Positions 1-12,279 of a stretch of 32,225 nt of DNA are shown one piece after another. Each line of letters opens with the position of its first letter. Positions within the stretch are counted from its first letter, which is position 1. Both the position numbers and the translations under genes were made by a program. This DNA is from Geminicoccaceae bacterium (lineage in GTDB: Bacteria; Pseudomonadota; Alphaproteobacteria; Geminicoccales; Geminicoccaceae), in contig JAGRGG010000049.1 of the NCBI GenBank assembly GCA_020445645.1, forward strand, positions 1-32,225, read 5' to 3'. Under the pieces are notes generated by a model that was not told the DNA's origin, searched no databases, and worked only from the letters and a program-made list of their open reading frames with translations.

Positions 1-2036
<2,036 letters not shown>

Positions 2037-2104
2037 GGCGGGGGAACCGGTCCGGCCGTTTCCGGTTTCATTCCTAGGACTTCGTGCAACAAGGGAAGAT
2101 CCTC

Positions 2105-2320
2105 ATGAACTGGGACCGGATCGAGGGCAACTGGAAGCAGGCCGTCGGCACCGTGCGGCAGAAGTGGGCGAAGCTCACCGACGACGACCTGGAACTCGTC
2201 AGGGGCAAGCGGGAGGCGCTGTCGGGGCGCATCCAGGAACGCTACGGCATCGGCAAGGACGACGCCGAAAAGCAGATCGACTCCTGGCTCGCCGACGACG
2301 AGGCGGCCGGGCGGATCTGA
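2105..2320 (+). CDS. CsbD family stress-response protein
   Basis: A 71-residue, highly charged, probably cytoplasmic protein opening MNWDRIEGNWKQAVGTVRQK and continuing with WAKLTDDDLELVRGK. This is the classic CsbD pattern of a short WxxIxGxWKQxKGxxKxxWGKLTDDDL helix followed by GxxxxLxGxIQERYG. CsbD proteins are general-stress proteins (sigma-B dependent in Bacillus), and their biochemical role is unknown. I chose the ATG at 2105 because family members begin exactly there and an AAGGGAAG purine run precedes it; a GTG at 2084 would add seven unconserved residues. The gene converges on the minus-strand gene ending at 2331, with only 10 nt between the stops. Confidence 0.9.
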   Translation: MNWDRIEGNWKQAVGTVRQKWAKLTDDDLELVRGKREALSGRIQERYGIGKDDAEKQIDSWLADDEAAGRI

Positions 2321-2330
2321 CCGCCCTACG

Positions 2331-3218
2331 TCAATAGAAGCAGCAGAGCAGCTTCATCTCGACCGTCCCCGCGGCCCCCTTGGCGTCGCCGTTGCCGAAG
2401 CCGGCCTGGAAGCGCACGGCGAGGCGGTCGATCGGCATGTCGTGGGCGACGAGGTAGTCGACGACGCTGCCGAGGCGGACGAGCGCCGTCTCCCAGGCGG
2501 TGACGGCGACTCCCCCGTTCGCCGCCGCCTCGCCCGCCTGCCCTTCGATGACGATGACCCAGTCCCGCCCGGCCGGGATGGTGCCGATCACCTTGGCGAG
2601 TTCGACGACGGAGCGGTTGAGCTGGCCGCGCAGGCGGTCGTCGAGGTCGGTGCGCTCCGGGGGGAAGGCGATCTCGGCGTGGAAGACGTAGCCGCCTTCC
2701 CGCCCCTGCTTGCCGAAGCCGCCGAGCGCGTTCTCGAGGTTGATGAAATTGGCGCTGCGGTAGCGGGCGCGCACGTCGGCCTGATCGCGCACCGCGGCGT
2801 CGAGCCGCTCGTGCGCCTCGGCGAGCAGCTGGCCGCGCTCCTCGACCTGCCGCCGCGCCGCCCATAGCGAGGCGAGGCTCAGGATAACCGTGACTGCCAG
2901 CACCGCGCTGAGGACCGGCCAGAGCAGGCGCGGGCTCACCAGCCCGCCGAGGAGCAACCGGACGATCCTGCCCCCGCCGGCGCCGGAAGGCGCTTGCAGC
3001 GCCTCGGCGTCGTAGCGCAGCCGCTTCCTCGGGTCCCGCAGCACCTCGTAGGCCTCGCGGAGCCTGTTGAAGCGGTCGGCGTCGTCGGGCCGGCTGCTCC
3101 TGTCGGGGTGGAGGACCATCGCTTGGCGGCGGAAGGCTTGGCGCACGTCGTCGGGCGTGGCGTTGCGCCGGACGCCGAGGGTCGCGTAGTAGCCGTGCGG
3201 GTCGTCTGCCGCCGTCAT
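2331..3218 (-). CDS. J-domain membrane protein with OmpA/MotB-like C-terminal region
   Basis: This is a 295-residue protein starting at ATG 3218. Residues 8-71 form a J-domain (YYATLGVRRNATPDDVRQAF, then the diagnostic HPD at 37-39 and FNRLREAYEVLRDPRKRLRYD), the module that stimulates Hsp70/DnaK ATPase. One hydrophobic helix follows at about 98-119, then a charged, probably coiled-coil stretch (120-165). The C-terminal region (FHAEIAFPPERTDL, VIVIEGQAGEAAANGG, VDYLVAHDMPIDRLAVRF) resembles the OmpA/MotB peptidoglycan-binding fold in layout, but the usual GHTD motif is replaced by EGQA. The J-domain is probably cytoplasmic and the tail periplasmic. There is no G/F-rich or zinc-finger region, so it is not DnaJ itself. 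The extended frame to 3497 is unsupported. The J-domain and helix are firm; the OmpA-like call is tentative. Confidence 0.75.
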   Translation of the reverse strand: MTAADDPHGYYATLGVRRNATPDDVRQAFRRQAMVLHPDRSSRPDDADRFNRLREAYEVLRDPRKRLRYDAEALQAPSGAGGGRIVRLLLGGLVSPRLLWPVLSAVLAVTVILSLASLWAARRQVEERGQLLAEAHERLDAAVRDQADVRARYRSANFINLENALGGFGKQGREGGYVFHAEIAFPPERTDLDDRLRGQLNRSVVELAKVIGTIPAGRDWVIVIEGQAGEAAANGGVAVTAWETALVRLGSVVDYLVAHDMPIDRLAVRFQAGFGNGDAKGAAGTVEMKLLCCFY

Positions 3219-3358
3219 GTCCCGTCCAAGGAAGCCATCGCCCCGATGCCAAGGACGGACTATACCCAAGGGGAGTGGCCCCAGGAAGCCCAGGCGGGGG
3301 CCGTCCGGGTGGTTCGCCGCATCGGGGTGCCGCCGTCGCGCAGAGAGGGAGGAGACCC

Positions 3359-4138
3359 ATGACCCATTTCGCCTTCGAGGGGTGCGCCATCGCCTGCACC
3401 GAGGACGGCGCGCCCGACGCGCCGCCCGTCCTCTTCTCGAACTCGCTGACGAGCGACCTGTCGATGTGGGAGCCGCAGGTGGCGATGCTCCAGTCACGCT
3501 TTCGCATCCTGCGCTACGACAATTCCGGTCACGGCGCTTCCGAGAGCATCGGGCGCGACCTGTCGATCGAGGATCTCGCAGGCGTGGCGCTCGGCGTGCT
3601 CGACCATTACGGCGTCGAGCGCGCCGACTTCCTGGGATTGTCGATGGGCGGGATGGTCGGGATGCACTTGGCCGCGCACGAGCCCTCCAGGATCAACCGC
3701 CTCGTCGTCGCCAACACGGGCGCCTATTTCCCGAGCAAGGACCCTTGGAACGACCGCATCCGCACGGTCGTCGAGCACGGGATCGCGCCCATCATCGACA
3801 GCATCCTGGAGCGCTGGTTCACCCCCGCCTTCGCCGAGGCCGAACCCTACGCCGTCGAGGGCGCCCGCAAGATGATGTTCCGCGTCGACCCCGAGGGCTA
3901 CGTCGGCTGCGTTGCCGCCGTGCGCGACGTGGACCTGCGCGCCGACCTCGCCCGAATCGAGCGCCCCACCCTCGTCATCGTCGGCAAGGCCGACCCCGTC
4001 ACCCCGCCGGCGATGGGCGAAGCCATCGCCGGGGCGGTGCCGGGTGCCAAGCTCGTCGCCCTCGACGCCTCGCACCTCTCGAACATGGAGCGCGGCCGCG
4101 AGTTCAGCGAAGCGGTACTGGATTTCCTCGCCGCCTGA
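3359..4138 (+). CDS. pcaD: alpha/beta hydrolase, 3-oxoadipate enol-lactonase-like
   Basis: A 259-residue alpha/beta hydrolase. The nucleophile elbow GLSMGGMVG supplies the catalytic Ser, the acid lies in VGKADPVTPP, and the His in DASHLSNMERG. The N-terminal run FSNSLTSDLSMWEPQ and RILRYDNSGHGAS is very like PcaD, which hydrolyses 3-oxoadipate enol-lactone to 3-oxoadipate in the beta-ketoadipate pathway. No other pca gene is visible here, so it may act on a different lactone or ester. I chose the ATG at 3359 because GAGGGAGGAG lies 4 nt upstream; the longer frame from 3275 is not conserved. It is followed 16 nt later by dodecin on the same strand, suggesting co-transcription. The family is certain, the substrate only likely. 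Confidence 0.8.
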   Translation: MTHFAFEGCAIACTEDGAPDAPPVLFSNSLTSDLSMWEPQVAMLQSRFRILRYDNSGHGASESIGRDLSIEDLAGVALGVLDHYGVERADFLGLSMGGMVGMHLAAHEPSRINRLVVANTGAYFPSKDPWNDRIRTVVEHGIAPIIDSILERWFTPAFAEAEPYAVEGARKMMFRVDPEGYVGCVAAVRDVDLRADLARIERPTLVIVGKADPVTPPAMGEAIAGAVPGAKLVALDASHLSNMERGREFSEAVLDFLAA

Positions 4139-4154
4139 AGAAGGAACGACCACG

Positions 4155-4364
4155 ATGCAGGACGACCACGTCTACAAGGTGATGGAGATCGTCGGCTCGT
4201 CGCGGACGGGCCTGGAGGACGCGATCCAGACGGCGCTGGTACGCGCCGGCCAGTCGATCAAGCACCTGCGCTGGTTCGAGGTGAAGGACATCCGCGGCCA
4301 CGTCGAGGACGGCAAGGCCGCGCACTATCAGGTGACGCTGCGGATCGGGTTCCAGGTGGAGTAG
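4155..4364 (+). CDS. dodecin, flavin-binding protein
   Basis: A 69-residue protein beginning MQDDHVYKVMEIVGSSRTG and containing DAIQTALVRA, LRWFEVKDIRGHVEDG and HYQVTLRIGFQVE. This is nearly the dodecin consensus. Dodecins assemble into hollow dodecamers that bind pairs of flavins (riboflavin or FMN) through a conserved Trp, here in LRWFEV, and buffer free flavin in the cytoplasm. Start ATG 4155 follows a GAAGGA ribosome-binding site. Usual length for the family is 65-75 residues. It sits 16 nt after the PcaD-like gene and its stop at 4362-4364 is one base from the opgH stop on the opposite strand, so the two transcription units collide tail to tail without an obvious terminator. Confidence 0.93.
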   Translation: MQDDHVYKVMEIVGSSRTGLEDAIQTALVRAGQSIKHLRWFEVKDIRGHVEDGKAAHYQVTLRIGFQVE

Positions 4365-4365
4365 G

Positions 4366-6506
<2,141 letters not shown>

Positions 6507-6519
<13 letters not shown>

Positions 6520-8045
6520 CGGTAGACCCAGCTCTCGCCGAACAGCTTGCCGTCCCGCTTGAGGTCGACCCGGCACTCGATCAGGGGCTCGCCGGCTGGG
6601 TCGAGTTCGAGGCTCACCCGGAGCCCGCCAGTTTCGTGGTTGGTGCGCAGGACGACGTTGTTGAAGGCGCCCTTGCTCGCCGAGGCCGCGACCTCGACTT
6701 CCTCCGCCTTGAGCGCGGGGCCGTCGCCGAGGTAGGCGTAGTCGAGGACGAAGCGCCGCCAGTTCGCCTGCGAGCCCTGCCCCGTCAGCGTGCGGGTGAC
6801 GACGGGGCCGTCGGGGCGCTTCGGCACGTCCCAGCCCCAGTAGAGACGGTAGGTGAAGGTGATCTCGGCCCCGGCGGCGAGGCCCTGGTCGGGGCGCCAG
6901 AAGGCGACGATATTGTCGTGGACCTCGGCGTCGGTGGGGATCTCGACGAGGACGACGGCGCCCTTCTGCCAGTCGCCGATCGGCTCGACCCAGAGGCTCG
7001 GACGCCTGTGGTAGAGGGCCTCCAGATCCTCGAACTCGTTGAAGCGGCGCTCGCGCTGCATGAGGCCGAAGCCCTTGAGCCCGAGGTCGACGAAGGCGCT
7101 CACCTGGAGCGCGGACGGGTTGCGCAAGGGGCGCCAAAGCCACTCGTCGCGCCCGTTCCAGATCAGCAGGCCGTCGCTGTCGTGGACGCTCGGGCGGAAG
7201 TCGTTGAAGCCCGTGGCCGTCTTCTCGTCGAACAGGAACATCGAGGTGAGGGGGGCGAGCCCGACCCCCTTGATGTCGCGCCGCGCGAAGAGCTGCGCCT
7301 CCACGTCCATGACGGTCATGTCGCCGGGGGCGATCGTGAAGCGATAGGCGCCCGTCGTCGAGGCCGAGTCCAGGAGCGCGTGGACGATGAGGCGGTCGGT
7401 GTCCGGCCGCTCGACCCAAAAGGCGCGGAAGAAGGGGAACTCCTCGCCCTCGGCCTCGGCCGTGTTGATGGCGAGCCCGCGCGCCGAGAGGCCGTAGACC
7501 TGCCCCCTCGCCACCGCCCTGAAGTAGCTGGCGCCGGCGAAGACGGCGAACTCGTCCCAGTAGTCGGTGCCGTTCAGGTGGGTACGGGCGCGAAAGCCGG
7601 CGAAGTCCAGCGCCGCGTCCGGCGCCGGCATCGGCACCCCCTCGGCGAAGGTGAACAGGTCCGGCCTGTAGACGAGCTTCTCGGCCATGCCGTCGGCGAC
7701 GGTGAAGACCTCGACCGAGACGTTGTAGATGAAGCCCGAATGGAGGAGGTCGACGGTGAAGGGGGAATCCGCCCCGGCCCAGAGCCGGTTCTCCGCCTTG
7801 TAGCGGATGCCCTGGTACTGCGAGTAGCCGATCTGCGCCAGCTCCTTCGGCACGGGCGGCTCCGGCCACTTGAAGGGCTCGGCGGCGAGCTGCCGGGCGA
7901 GGGCTATTACGGAAGAGCGGCTGAAGGGAGTCTTGTCCTCCGCCCATGCCGCCCCGCCGGGCAGGAATGCCCCGCCGGCCAGCGTCGCCCCGGCCAGCGC
8001 CGCCATGCCCGCCGTGAAGCCGCGCCTCGGCATCGTCACCATCAT
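6507..8045 (-). CDS. opgG: periplasmic glucan biosynthesis protein OpgG/OpgD family
   Basis: A 512-residue exported protein needed to build or branch osmoregulated periplasmic glucans in the periplasm. Family landmarks include QLAAEPFKWPEPPVP, YSQYQGIRYKAENRLW, LTSMFLFDEK, RPSVHDSDGLLIWNGRDEW, FGLMQRERRFNEFEDLEA, RRPSLWVEPIGDWQKG and VLVEIPTDAEVHDNIVAFW. The signal peptide PRRGFTAGMAALAGATLAGG contains two adjacent Arg followed by G-F, suggesting Tat export as in OpgD rather than the Sec signal of E. coli OpgG; it could therefore be called OpgD. I prefer ATG 8045 because AAGGGTGGA lies 9 nt upstream, though 8042 or 8033 are possible. It is the first gene of the opgGH operon. Confidence 0.92.
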
Positions 8046-8370
8046 GCTCGCGTTCCACCCTTGCGGCCGGACAACGTCCTCGTCACGTCACGACCTTTCT
8101 CGAAGGTGGTACACGGAATGAAAGGCCAACGCGATGCTGCAATGCATCGCGAACGCCGCACGTCGGTGCGTCGAGCGGGCCTGTCAGGGCAACCCTCATG
8201 CGGCAACGGCGGTCCCACACCCTGGCCAGCCCCTCGCGGTCCGGCGCTTTTCTCGGTATAACTAATATCCTTACAGTCAAGAGACCATAAGGTTCCAACG
8301 GGTGCCGGCGTGGGTCGAAACGATGCTGGCGGTGGCGTCCCGGGTGGGTAATACGTACCCTGATGCAGAT
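8046..8370. other. divergent intergenic region between opgG and the amidase
   Basis: About 325 nt without a recognisable gene. It contains three clear inverted repeats: ACCTT/AAGGT at 8093-8107, GCGATGC/GCATCGC at 8131-8150 with a 6-nt loop, and CGCAC/GTGCG at 8157-8170. An AT-richer patch around 8250-8300 would suit a promoter. On the minus strand TTGACT (8280-8275) is followed by TATACC (8260-8255), but the 14-nt spacing is too short for a standard sigma-70 promoter. Both flanking genes read outward, so promoters for each must lie here. Confidence 0.5.
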
Positions 8371-9585
8371 ATGAACCCGATCCCCGACTCCGACGACCCC
8401 TTCACCGTCCTGGCGCCGCCCCGGCCGTGCCGGACGGGACCGCTCGCGGGCGTCGGCCTCGCCGTCAAGGAGACGATCGCCGTGGCGGGGCTGCCCTGGC
8501 ACGGCGGGTCGAAGGCGCTCGAAGGGCGGATCGCCCGGGCCGACGCGCCCGCCGTCGCGGATCTGCGGGGCGCCGGGGTCGGCGTCGTCGGCCTCACCCG
8601 CTGCGACACGCTCGGCTTCGGGGTGACGACGCCGACGCTGCGCCACCCGTCGGCGCCCGGCCGCAGCGTCGGCGGGTCGAGCGGCGGGGCGGCGGCGGCC
8701 GTACTCCTCGGGCGGGCGGCGCTCGGCCTCGGCACCGACACGGGCGGAAGCTGCCGCATCCCCGCCGCCTGCTGCGGCCTGTTCGGGCTGAAGCCGAGCC
8801 GGGGGCTCGTGCCCCTGGCGGGGATGATGCCGATGGCGCCGGGCCTCGATCACGCGGGGTTCATCGCGGCACGGCTTCCCCTGATCCGCCGCGCCCTCGC
8901 CGTCTTCGACGCCAAGGGCGCGGCGCCGCATCCGCGGCTCGCCGTCGACCGGGAGGCCCTCGCCGCCGCCGAGCCTTCGGTGCGGGACGCGCTCGACGCG
9001 GCACTCGCCCGGCTGGTCGCGGCGGGCCACCGCCTTTGCCCCGTCCGCCTGCCGGGCGAGCCCCTTTGGCGGGCGGCGCACGGCGTCATCGTCTGCCGGG
9101 CGGCGCTGGAAGTCTGGGGCCGGACGCGGCGGGACGGCCTGCCGCCGCGCCTGCTGGCGGCCCTGGACCGGGGTGCCGCCCTCAAGCCGAGGGACGCGGC
9201 CCTGGCCCTGAAGGCGCAGACGGCGTGCACGGCGGCGGTCGACGGCCTGTTCGAGCGTGCCGACCTCCTCCTTCTGCCGACCCTCGCCGTGCCGCCGCCG
9301 CCGCAGCGGGCGAACGTGGTGCCGGTCGGCGGGCACCGCCGCGACGTGGTCGCAGCCCTCACGCTGTACACCGGCCTCTTCAACCTCACGGGCCACCCGG
9401 CGCTCGCCGTGCCCGTCGCGCACCCGGGCACGCCCCTGCCGGCGAGCCTGCAGATCGTCGCCCCCCTGGGCGCCGACCTTGCTCTGGTCGACGCCGTCCG
9501 AGGCCTCCTTCCCCTCCTCGATCCGGACGGCCCGGATCCGGACGAAGATGGCGGGCCTTTCCATGCCAAGGCGGGCGGTGCATAG
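8371..9585 (+). CDS. amidase signature family hydrolase
   Basis: A 404-residue member of the amidase signature (AS) family. The Ser-cisSer-Lys triad is visible: Lys in VGLAVKETIAV, cis-Ser in SVGGSSGGAAAA and the nucleophilic Ser in GLGTDTGGSCRIPAACCG. The later blocks FGLKPSRGLVPLAGMMPMAPGLDHAG and LTGHPALAVPV are also typical. AS enzymes hydrolyse carboxamides, ureido acids or the amide of Gln-tRNA intermediates. Here GatB and GatC are absent and the protein is shorter than GatA (about 480), so a small-molecule amidase (for example an AtzF- or indole-acetamide-hydrolase-like enzyme) is more likely; substrate unknown. I chose ATG 8371 as start because homology begins soon after it. An upstream GTG at 8302 in frame cannot be excluded. 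Confidence 0.85.
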   Translation: MNPIPDSDDPFTVLAPPRPCRTGPLAGVGLAVKETIAVAGLPWHGGSKALEGRIARADAPAVADLRGAGVGVVGLTRCDTLGFGVTTPTLRHPSAPGRSVGGSSGGAAAAVLLGRAALGLGTDTGGSCRIPAACCGLFGLKPSRGLVPLAGMMPMAPGLDHAGFIAARLPLIRRALAVFDAKGAAPHPRLAVDREALAAAEPSVRDALDAALARLVAAGHRLCPVRLPGEPLWRAAHGVIVCRAALEVWGRTRRDGLPPRLLAALDRGAALKPRDAALALKAQTACTAAVDGLFERADLLLLPTLAVPPPPQRANVVPVGGHRRDVVAALTLYTGLFNLTGHPALAVPVAHPGTPLPASLQIVAPLGADLALVDAVRGLLPLLDPDGPDPDEDGGPFHAKAGGA

Positions 9586-9624
9586 TCGCCGCATCCCGCT
9601 TGGCCACGCCCGCCAACGTCCGCC

Positions 9625-10332
9625 ATGAACGACATCGCCGCCGCCTTCGCCCTCGCCCTCGCCCTGATCCGCGCCGCCGACCCCGACCTCGTCGAGATCG
9701 TGGCCTTGTCCCTGCGCGTCAGCCTCACCGCCGTGGCGCTCGCCTGCCTCGTCGGCCTGCCGCTGGGCGCGGCGCTCGCCGTGCTGCGCTTTCGGGGCAG
9801 GGGCGCCCTCGTCCTTCTCGTCAACGTCCTCATGGGCCTGCCCCCGGTCGTCGTCGGCCTCCTCGTCTACCTTTTCCTCTCGCGCTCGGGACCGCTCGGG
9901 GCCTTCGGCCTCCTCTACAGCCCGAGCGCCATGATCCTGGCGCAGTTCGTCCTCGTGACGCCGATCGTCGCCGCCATCGCCCGGCAGGTGGTCGCCGACC
10001 TCCACGCCGAGTACGACGAGCAGTTCCGTGCCTGGGGGATCGGGCCCTGGCGGCGCGTCGGCACCCTCCTCCACGAGGGGCGCCACAGCCTGCTCACGGC
10101 CGCGCTCGCCGGGTTCGGAAGGGCGATCGCCGAGGTCGGCGCCGTCATCATCGTCGGCGGCAACATCGACCACGCGACCCGGGTGATGACGACGGCGATC
10201 GCGCTCGAAACCTCGAAGGGCGACCTCGCGCTTGCCCTGGCACTCGGCCTCCTCCTCCTCGGCCTCGCGTTCGCCGTCAATACCCTGGCGATGGTCCTGC
10301 GTCACGCCGAGCGGGGCCGCGCCCATGCCTGA
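9625..10332 (+). CDS. tupB: tungstate-type ABC transporter permease
   Basis: A 235-residue inner-membrane permease with about five or six hydrophobic segments. Key stretches are LRVSLTAVALACLVGLPLGA, LMGLPPVVVGLLVYLFLSRSGPLG, FGRAIAEVGAVIIVGGNI and the closing MTTAIALETSKGDLALALALG. That last motif is characteristic of TupB/WtpB-like tungstate permeases and separates them from molybdate ModB. The cytoplasmic coupling loop is around residues 130-160 (EYDEQFRAWGIGPWRRVGTLL). The gene overlaps the ATPase by 8 nt. Tungstate import normally needs the periplasmic protein TupA, typically encoded next door; none is present between 8371 and 11490. Assignment to tungstate rather than another oxyanion rests on motif resemblance. 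Confidence 0.85.
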   Translation: MNDIAAAFALALALIRAADPDLVEIVALSLRVSLTAVALACLVGLPLGAALAVLRFRGRGALVLLVNVLMGLPPVVVGLLVYLFLSRSGPLGAFGLLYSPSAMILAQFVLVTPIVAAIARQVVADLHAEYDEQFRAWGIGPWRRVGTLLHEGRHSLLTAALAGFGRAIAEVGAVIIVGGNIDHATRVMTTAIALETSKGDLALALALGLLLLGLAFAVNTLAMVLRHAERGRAHA

Positions 10333-11086
10333 ACTGGTCTCGCCGAAGCCGAAGCCGCCCCCGCCCGCGTCGCCGCTCCTGCCGCTCCGGGTCGAGGGCC
10401 TCTGCTACGAGCAGGGCAGGCAACGCCTCCTGGACGGGATCGACGCCACCGTCGAGCACCCCGGCTGCACGGTGATCCTGGGGCCGAACGGCGCCGGCAA
10501 GACCCTTCTCCTCCGCCTCCTGCACGGGCTCCTCGTCCCCAGCGCCGGCAGGATCCTCTGGGCGTCGGGGCCGCAGAGCGAGGCCCTTCGCCGCCGGCAG
10601 GCCATCGTCTTCCAAAGGCCCGTCCTCCTGCGACGCTCGGCCGCCGCCAACATCGACTACGTGCTCAGGGCGCGGGGCTTCCCGAGGGCCAAGCGGCCGG
10701 GCCGGATCGCCGACCTCCTGGCGCTCGCCGGGCTGGACGACAGGGCGGCGCGCCCGGCGCGGGTTCTCTCGGGCGGCGAGCAGCAGCGCCTCGCCCTCGT
10801 CAGGGCGCTCGCCCTCGAACCCGACGTGCTCTTCCTCGACGAGCCGACGGCGAGCCTCGACCCCGCCTCCACCCTTGCGATCGAGCGGCTGATCCGCCTC
10901 GCCCAGGGGCGGGGGGTCAAGTCCTTCCTCGTCACCCACGACATCGGGCAGGCAAGGCGCCTCGCCGACGAGGTGCTCTTCCTCCACCACGGCCGGCTCG
11001 ACGAGCAGGCGGCGGCGAAGCCCTTCTTCAAGGCGCCGGGGTCCAGCCGCGCGCGGGCCTACCTCGACGGGCGGCTCGTGCTGTGA
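10325..11086 (+). CDS. tupC: tungstate-type ABC transporter ATP-binding protein
   Basis: A 253-residue ABC ATPase with Walker A GPNGAGKT, the signature LSGGEQQRLALVRAL, Walker B DVLFLDEPTASLD and the H-loop LVTHDIGQARRLAD. It is a short ATPase without the C-terminal TOBE domain of ModC or PotA-like proteins, which fits TupC. The N-terminus has an unusual proline-rich leader (KPKPPPPASPLLP) before the ATPase fold. The start ATG at 10325 overlaps the last 8 nt of the permease gene, so both are translationally coupled and should form one importer. The stop at 11084-11086 is four bases from the stop of the convergent glyoxalase gene. Confidence 0.87.
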   Translation: MPELVSPKPKPPPPASPLLPLRVEGLCYEQGRQRLLDGIDATVEHPGCTVILGPNGAGKTLLLRLLHGLLVPSAGRILWASGPQSEALRRRQAIVFQRPVLLRRSAAANIDYVLRARGFPRAKRPGRIADLLALAGLDDRAARPARVLSGGEQQRLALVRALALEPDVLFLDEPTASLDPASTLAIERLIRLAQGRGVKSFLVTHDIGQARRLADEVLFLHHGRLDEQAAAKPFFKAPGSSRARAYLDGRLVL

Positions 11087-11090
11087 CGCC

Positions 11091-11486
11091 CTACGCGTAC
11101 CGCCCGCCCCGCTCCAGCACCTCGATCTGGTAGCCGTCCGGGTCGCTGACGAAGAAGAAGCGGGCGAGCGGGCGGCCGCCGTAGGCGAGGGACTTGATGT
11201 CGCGCGGCGCCACCCCCGCCATCGTCAGCCGCTCGTGCTCGCCCTCCAGGTCGTCGGTCGAGAAGGCGAGGTGGCCGTAGCCCTCGCCGTGGGGGTAGGG
11301 GTCCTCGCGGCCCCGGTTCGTCGTCAGCTCCAGCTCGAAGCCGTTCCCGGCGTTGCGGAGGTAGGCGAGGGTAAATCCCTCCATCTCGTAGCGGTCGGCC
11401 ACGTCGAGCCCGAAGGCGTTGCGGTAGAAGGCGATCGAGCGGTCCAGGTCGAGCACCCGCAGCATCGTGTGGATCATCTTCAGCAT
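11091..11486 (-). CDS. gloA: lactoylglutathione lyase (glyoxalase I)
   Basis: A 131-residue glyoxalase I, which isomerises the methylglyoxal-glutathione hemithioacetal to S-lactoylglutathione in the cytoplasm. It has the two-module VOC fold, with the metal ligands recognisable as His in MIHTMLRV, Glu in FELELT, His in GYGHLAFS and Glu in GYQIEVLERG. Family signatures include LDRSIAFYRNAFGLDV and FVSDPDGYQIE. Start ATG 11486 has a GGGAG ribosome-binding site 7 nt upstream; the much longer in-frame extension to 12272 overlaps the PRC-barrel gene and is not coding. The gene lies downstream of the terminator that ends the PRC-barrel transcript, so it probably has its own promoter between 11487 and 11570. 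Confidence 0.95.
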   Translation of the reverse strand: MLKMIHTMLRVLDLDRSIAFYRNAFGLDVADRYEMEGFTLAYLRNAGNGFELELTTNRGREDPYPHGEGYGHLAFSTDDLEGEHERLTMAGVAPRDIKSLAYGGRPLARFFFVSDPDGYQIEVLERGGRYA

Positions 11487-11569
11487 CGCTTCGCTCCCGT
11501 TGCCCCGCCGACCGCCGGCTTCGCGCCGCGACAGAGCGATCGCCGGAGATGAAGGTTCCCGGAAAGCCG

Positions 11570-11604
11570 AAAAAACGCGCGTCCCCCATTCGGGGAACGC
11601 GCGC
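11570..11604 (-). terminator. intrinsic terminator of the PRC-barrel gene
   Basis: Read on the minus strand, a GC-rich stem (GCGCGCGTTCCCC paired with GGGGGACGCGCG, one bulge, GAAT-type loop) is followed directly by six T residues (+ strand A-run 11570-11575). It lies about 30 nt after the PRC-barrel stop at 11633 and upstream of gloA. This is the clearest rho-independent terminator in the window. Confidence 0.88.
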
Positions 11605-11632
11605 TGAAGGGGGAGCCGAGGCAAGGGAGCGT

Positions 11633-12142
11633 TCAGCCCCTGTAGGCCGGCATGTCCTTGAGCTGGGACTTGGTCATGTCGACCGTGTAGCCCTTCCTGC
11701 CGCTCCCCGCCGGTTGCAGGTCGGTGGCGGCGAGGGCGACGGTCTTGCCGCCGAAGCCGAGAAAGCCGCCGACCTTGACGAGCGCCTCGTCGGGCCTCTG
11801 GGCCGACCCCTTCACGATGCCGGTGATCTCGCCGACCCTGTCGCCCGCACGGTCCGTCACCTCCTGGCCCACCATCGAGTCGGGGGCGGTGGGGGCGTAG
11901 ACGGCCTCGACGGCCGCGTCGCCGTTGGGGTGCTCGTGCATCTGGAAGTCCCGCGTCCGGGCGTCCGGGGTCTGGCCGGGGGTGAGGTGGTTCGCCCGCG
12001 CCGCCGAGAGGTCGTCGCGGCCCATCGACGTCACAGCGGGGTTGCCGGCGTTGGGACCGATGGTGTCGTCCGCGAAGGCGATCGCCGGGACGCCCATGAG
12101 CAGCGCCAAGGCCGAGGCCGTGCCGAGGAAAAACGTGCGCAT
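11633..12142 (-). CDS. exported PRC-barrel domain protein
   Basis: A 169-residue protein with a Sec-type signal peptide (MRTFFLGTASALALLMGVP, then AIAFADD with cleavage after AFA). The mature N-terminal half is polar and low-complexity. The C-terminal half (SMVGQEVTDRAGDRVGEITG, LVKVGGFLGFGGKTVALAATDL) matches the PRC-barrel fold, seen in photosynthetic reaction-centre H subunits, in RimM and in many small alphaproteobacterial periplasmic proteins of unknown job. Start: GGAG lies 8 nt upstream of ATG 12142, whereas the ATG at 12148 would leave only 2 nt, so 12142 is preferred. It is transcribed as a single gene ending at the terminator described separately. Function beyond a periplasmic protein is unknown. 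Confidence 0.83.
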   Translation of the reverse strand: MRTFFLGTASALALLMGVPAIAFADDTIGPNAGNPAVTSMGRDDLSAARANHLTPGQTPDARTRDFQMHEHPNGDAAVEAVYAPTAPDSMVGQEVTDRAGDRVGEITGIVKGSAQRPDEALVKVGGFLGFGGKTVALAATDLQPAGSGRKGYTVDMTKSQLKDMPAYRG

Positions 12143-12279
12143 CTTCATCACTCCGAGGACTTGGCGGGGATCCGCCCGCCACATCCGCTCGCGTCGGGCT
12201 TGGCGTTATCGCGGATGCGGCCCAACAACCTCGGGGCCGACCCCGCCGTTCCGGACGTGGCCGGGAGTTCATCGCGGGT

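Noticed and set aside
2442-2867. Long antisense frames over the J-domain gene and over most other genes
   Set aside because: High GC content suppresses stop codons in all frames. These frames have Arg/Gly/Pro-rich low-complexity translations and no family motifs.
8255-8280. TTGACT and TATACC on the minus strand as a sigma-70 promoter for opgG
   Set aside because: The spacer is only 14 nt and the -10 match is poor; noted in the intergenic entry but not called.
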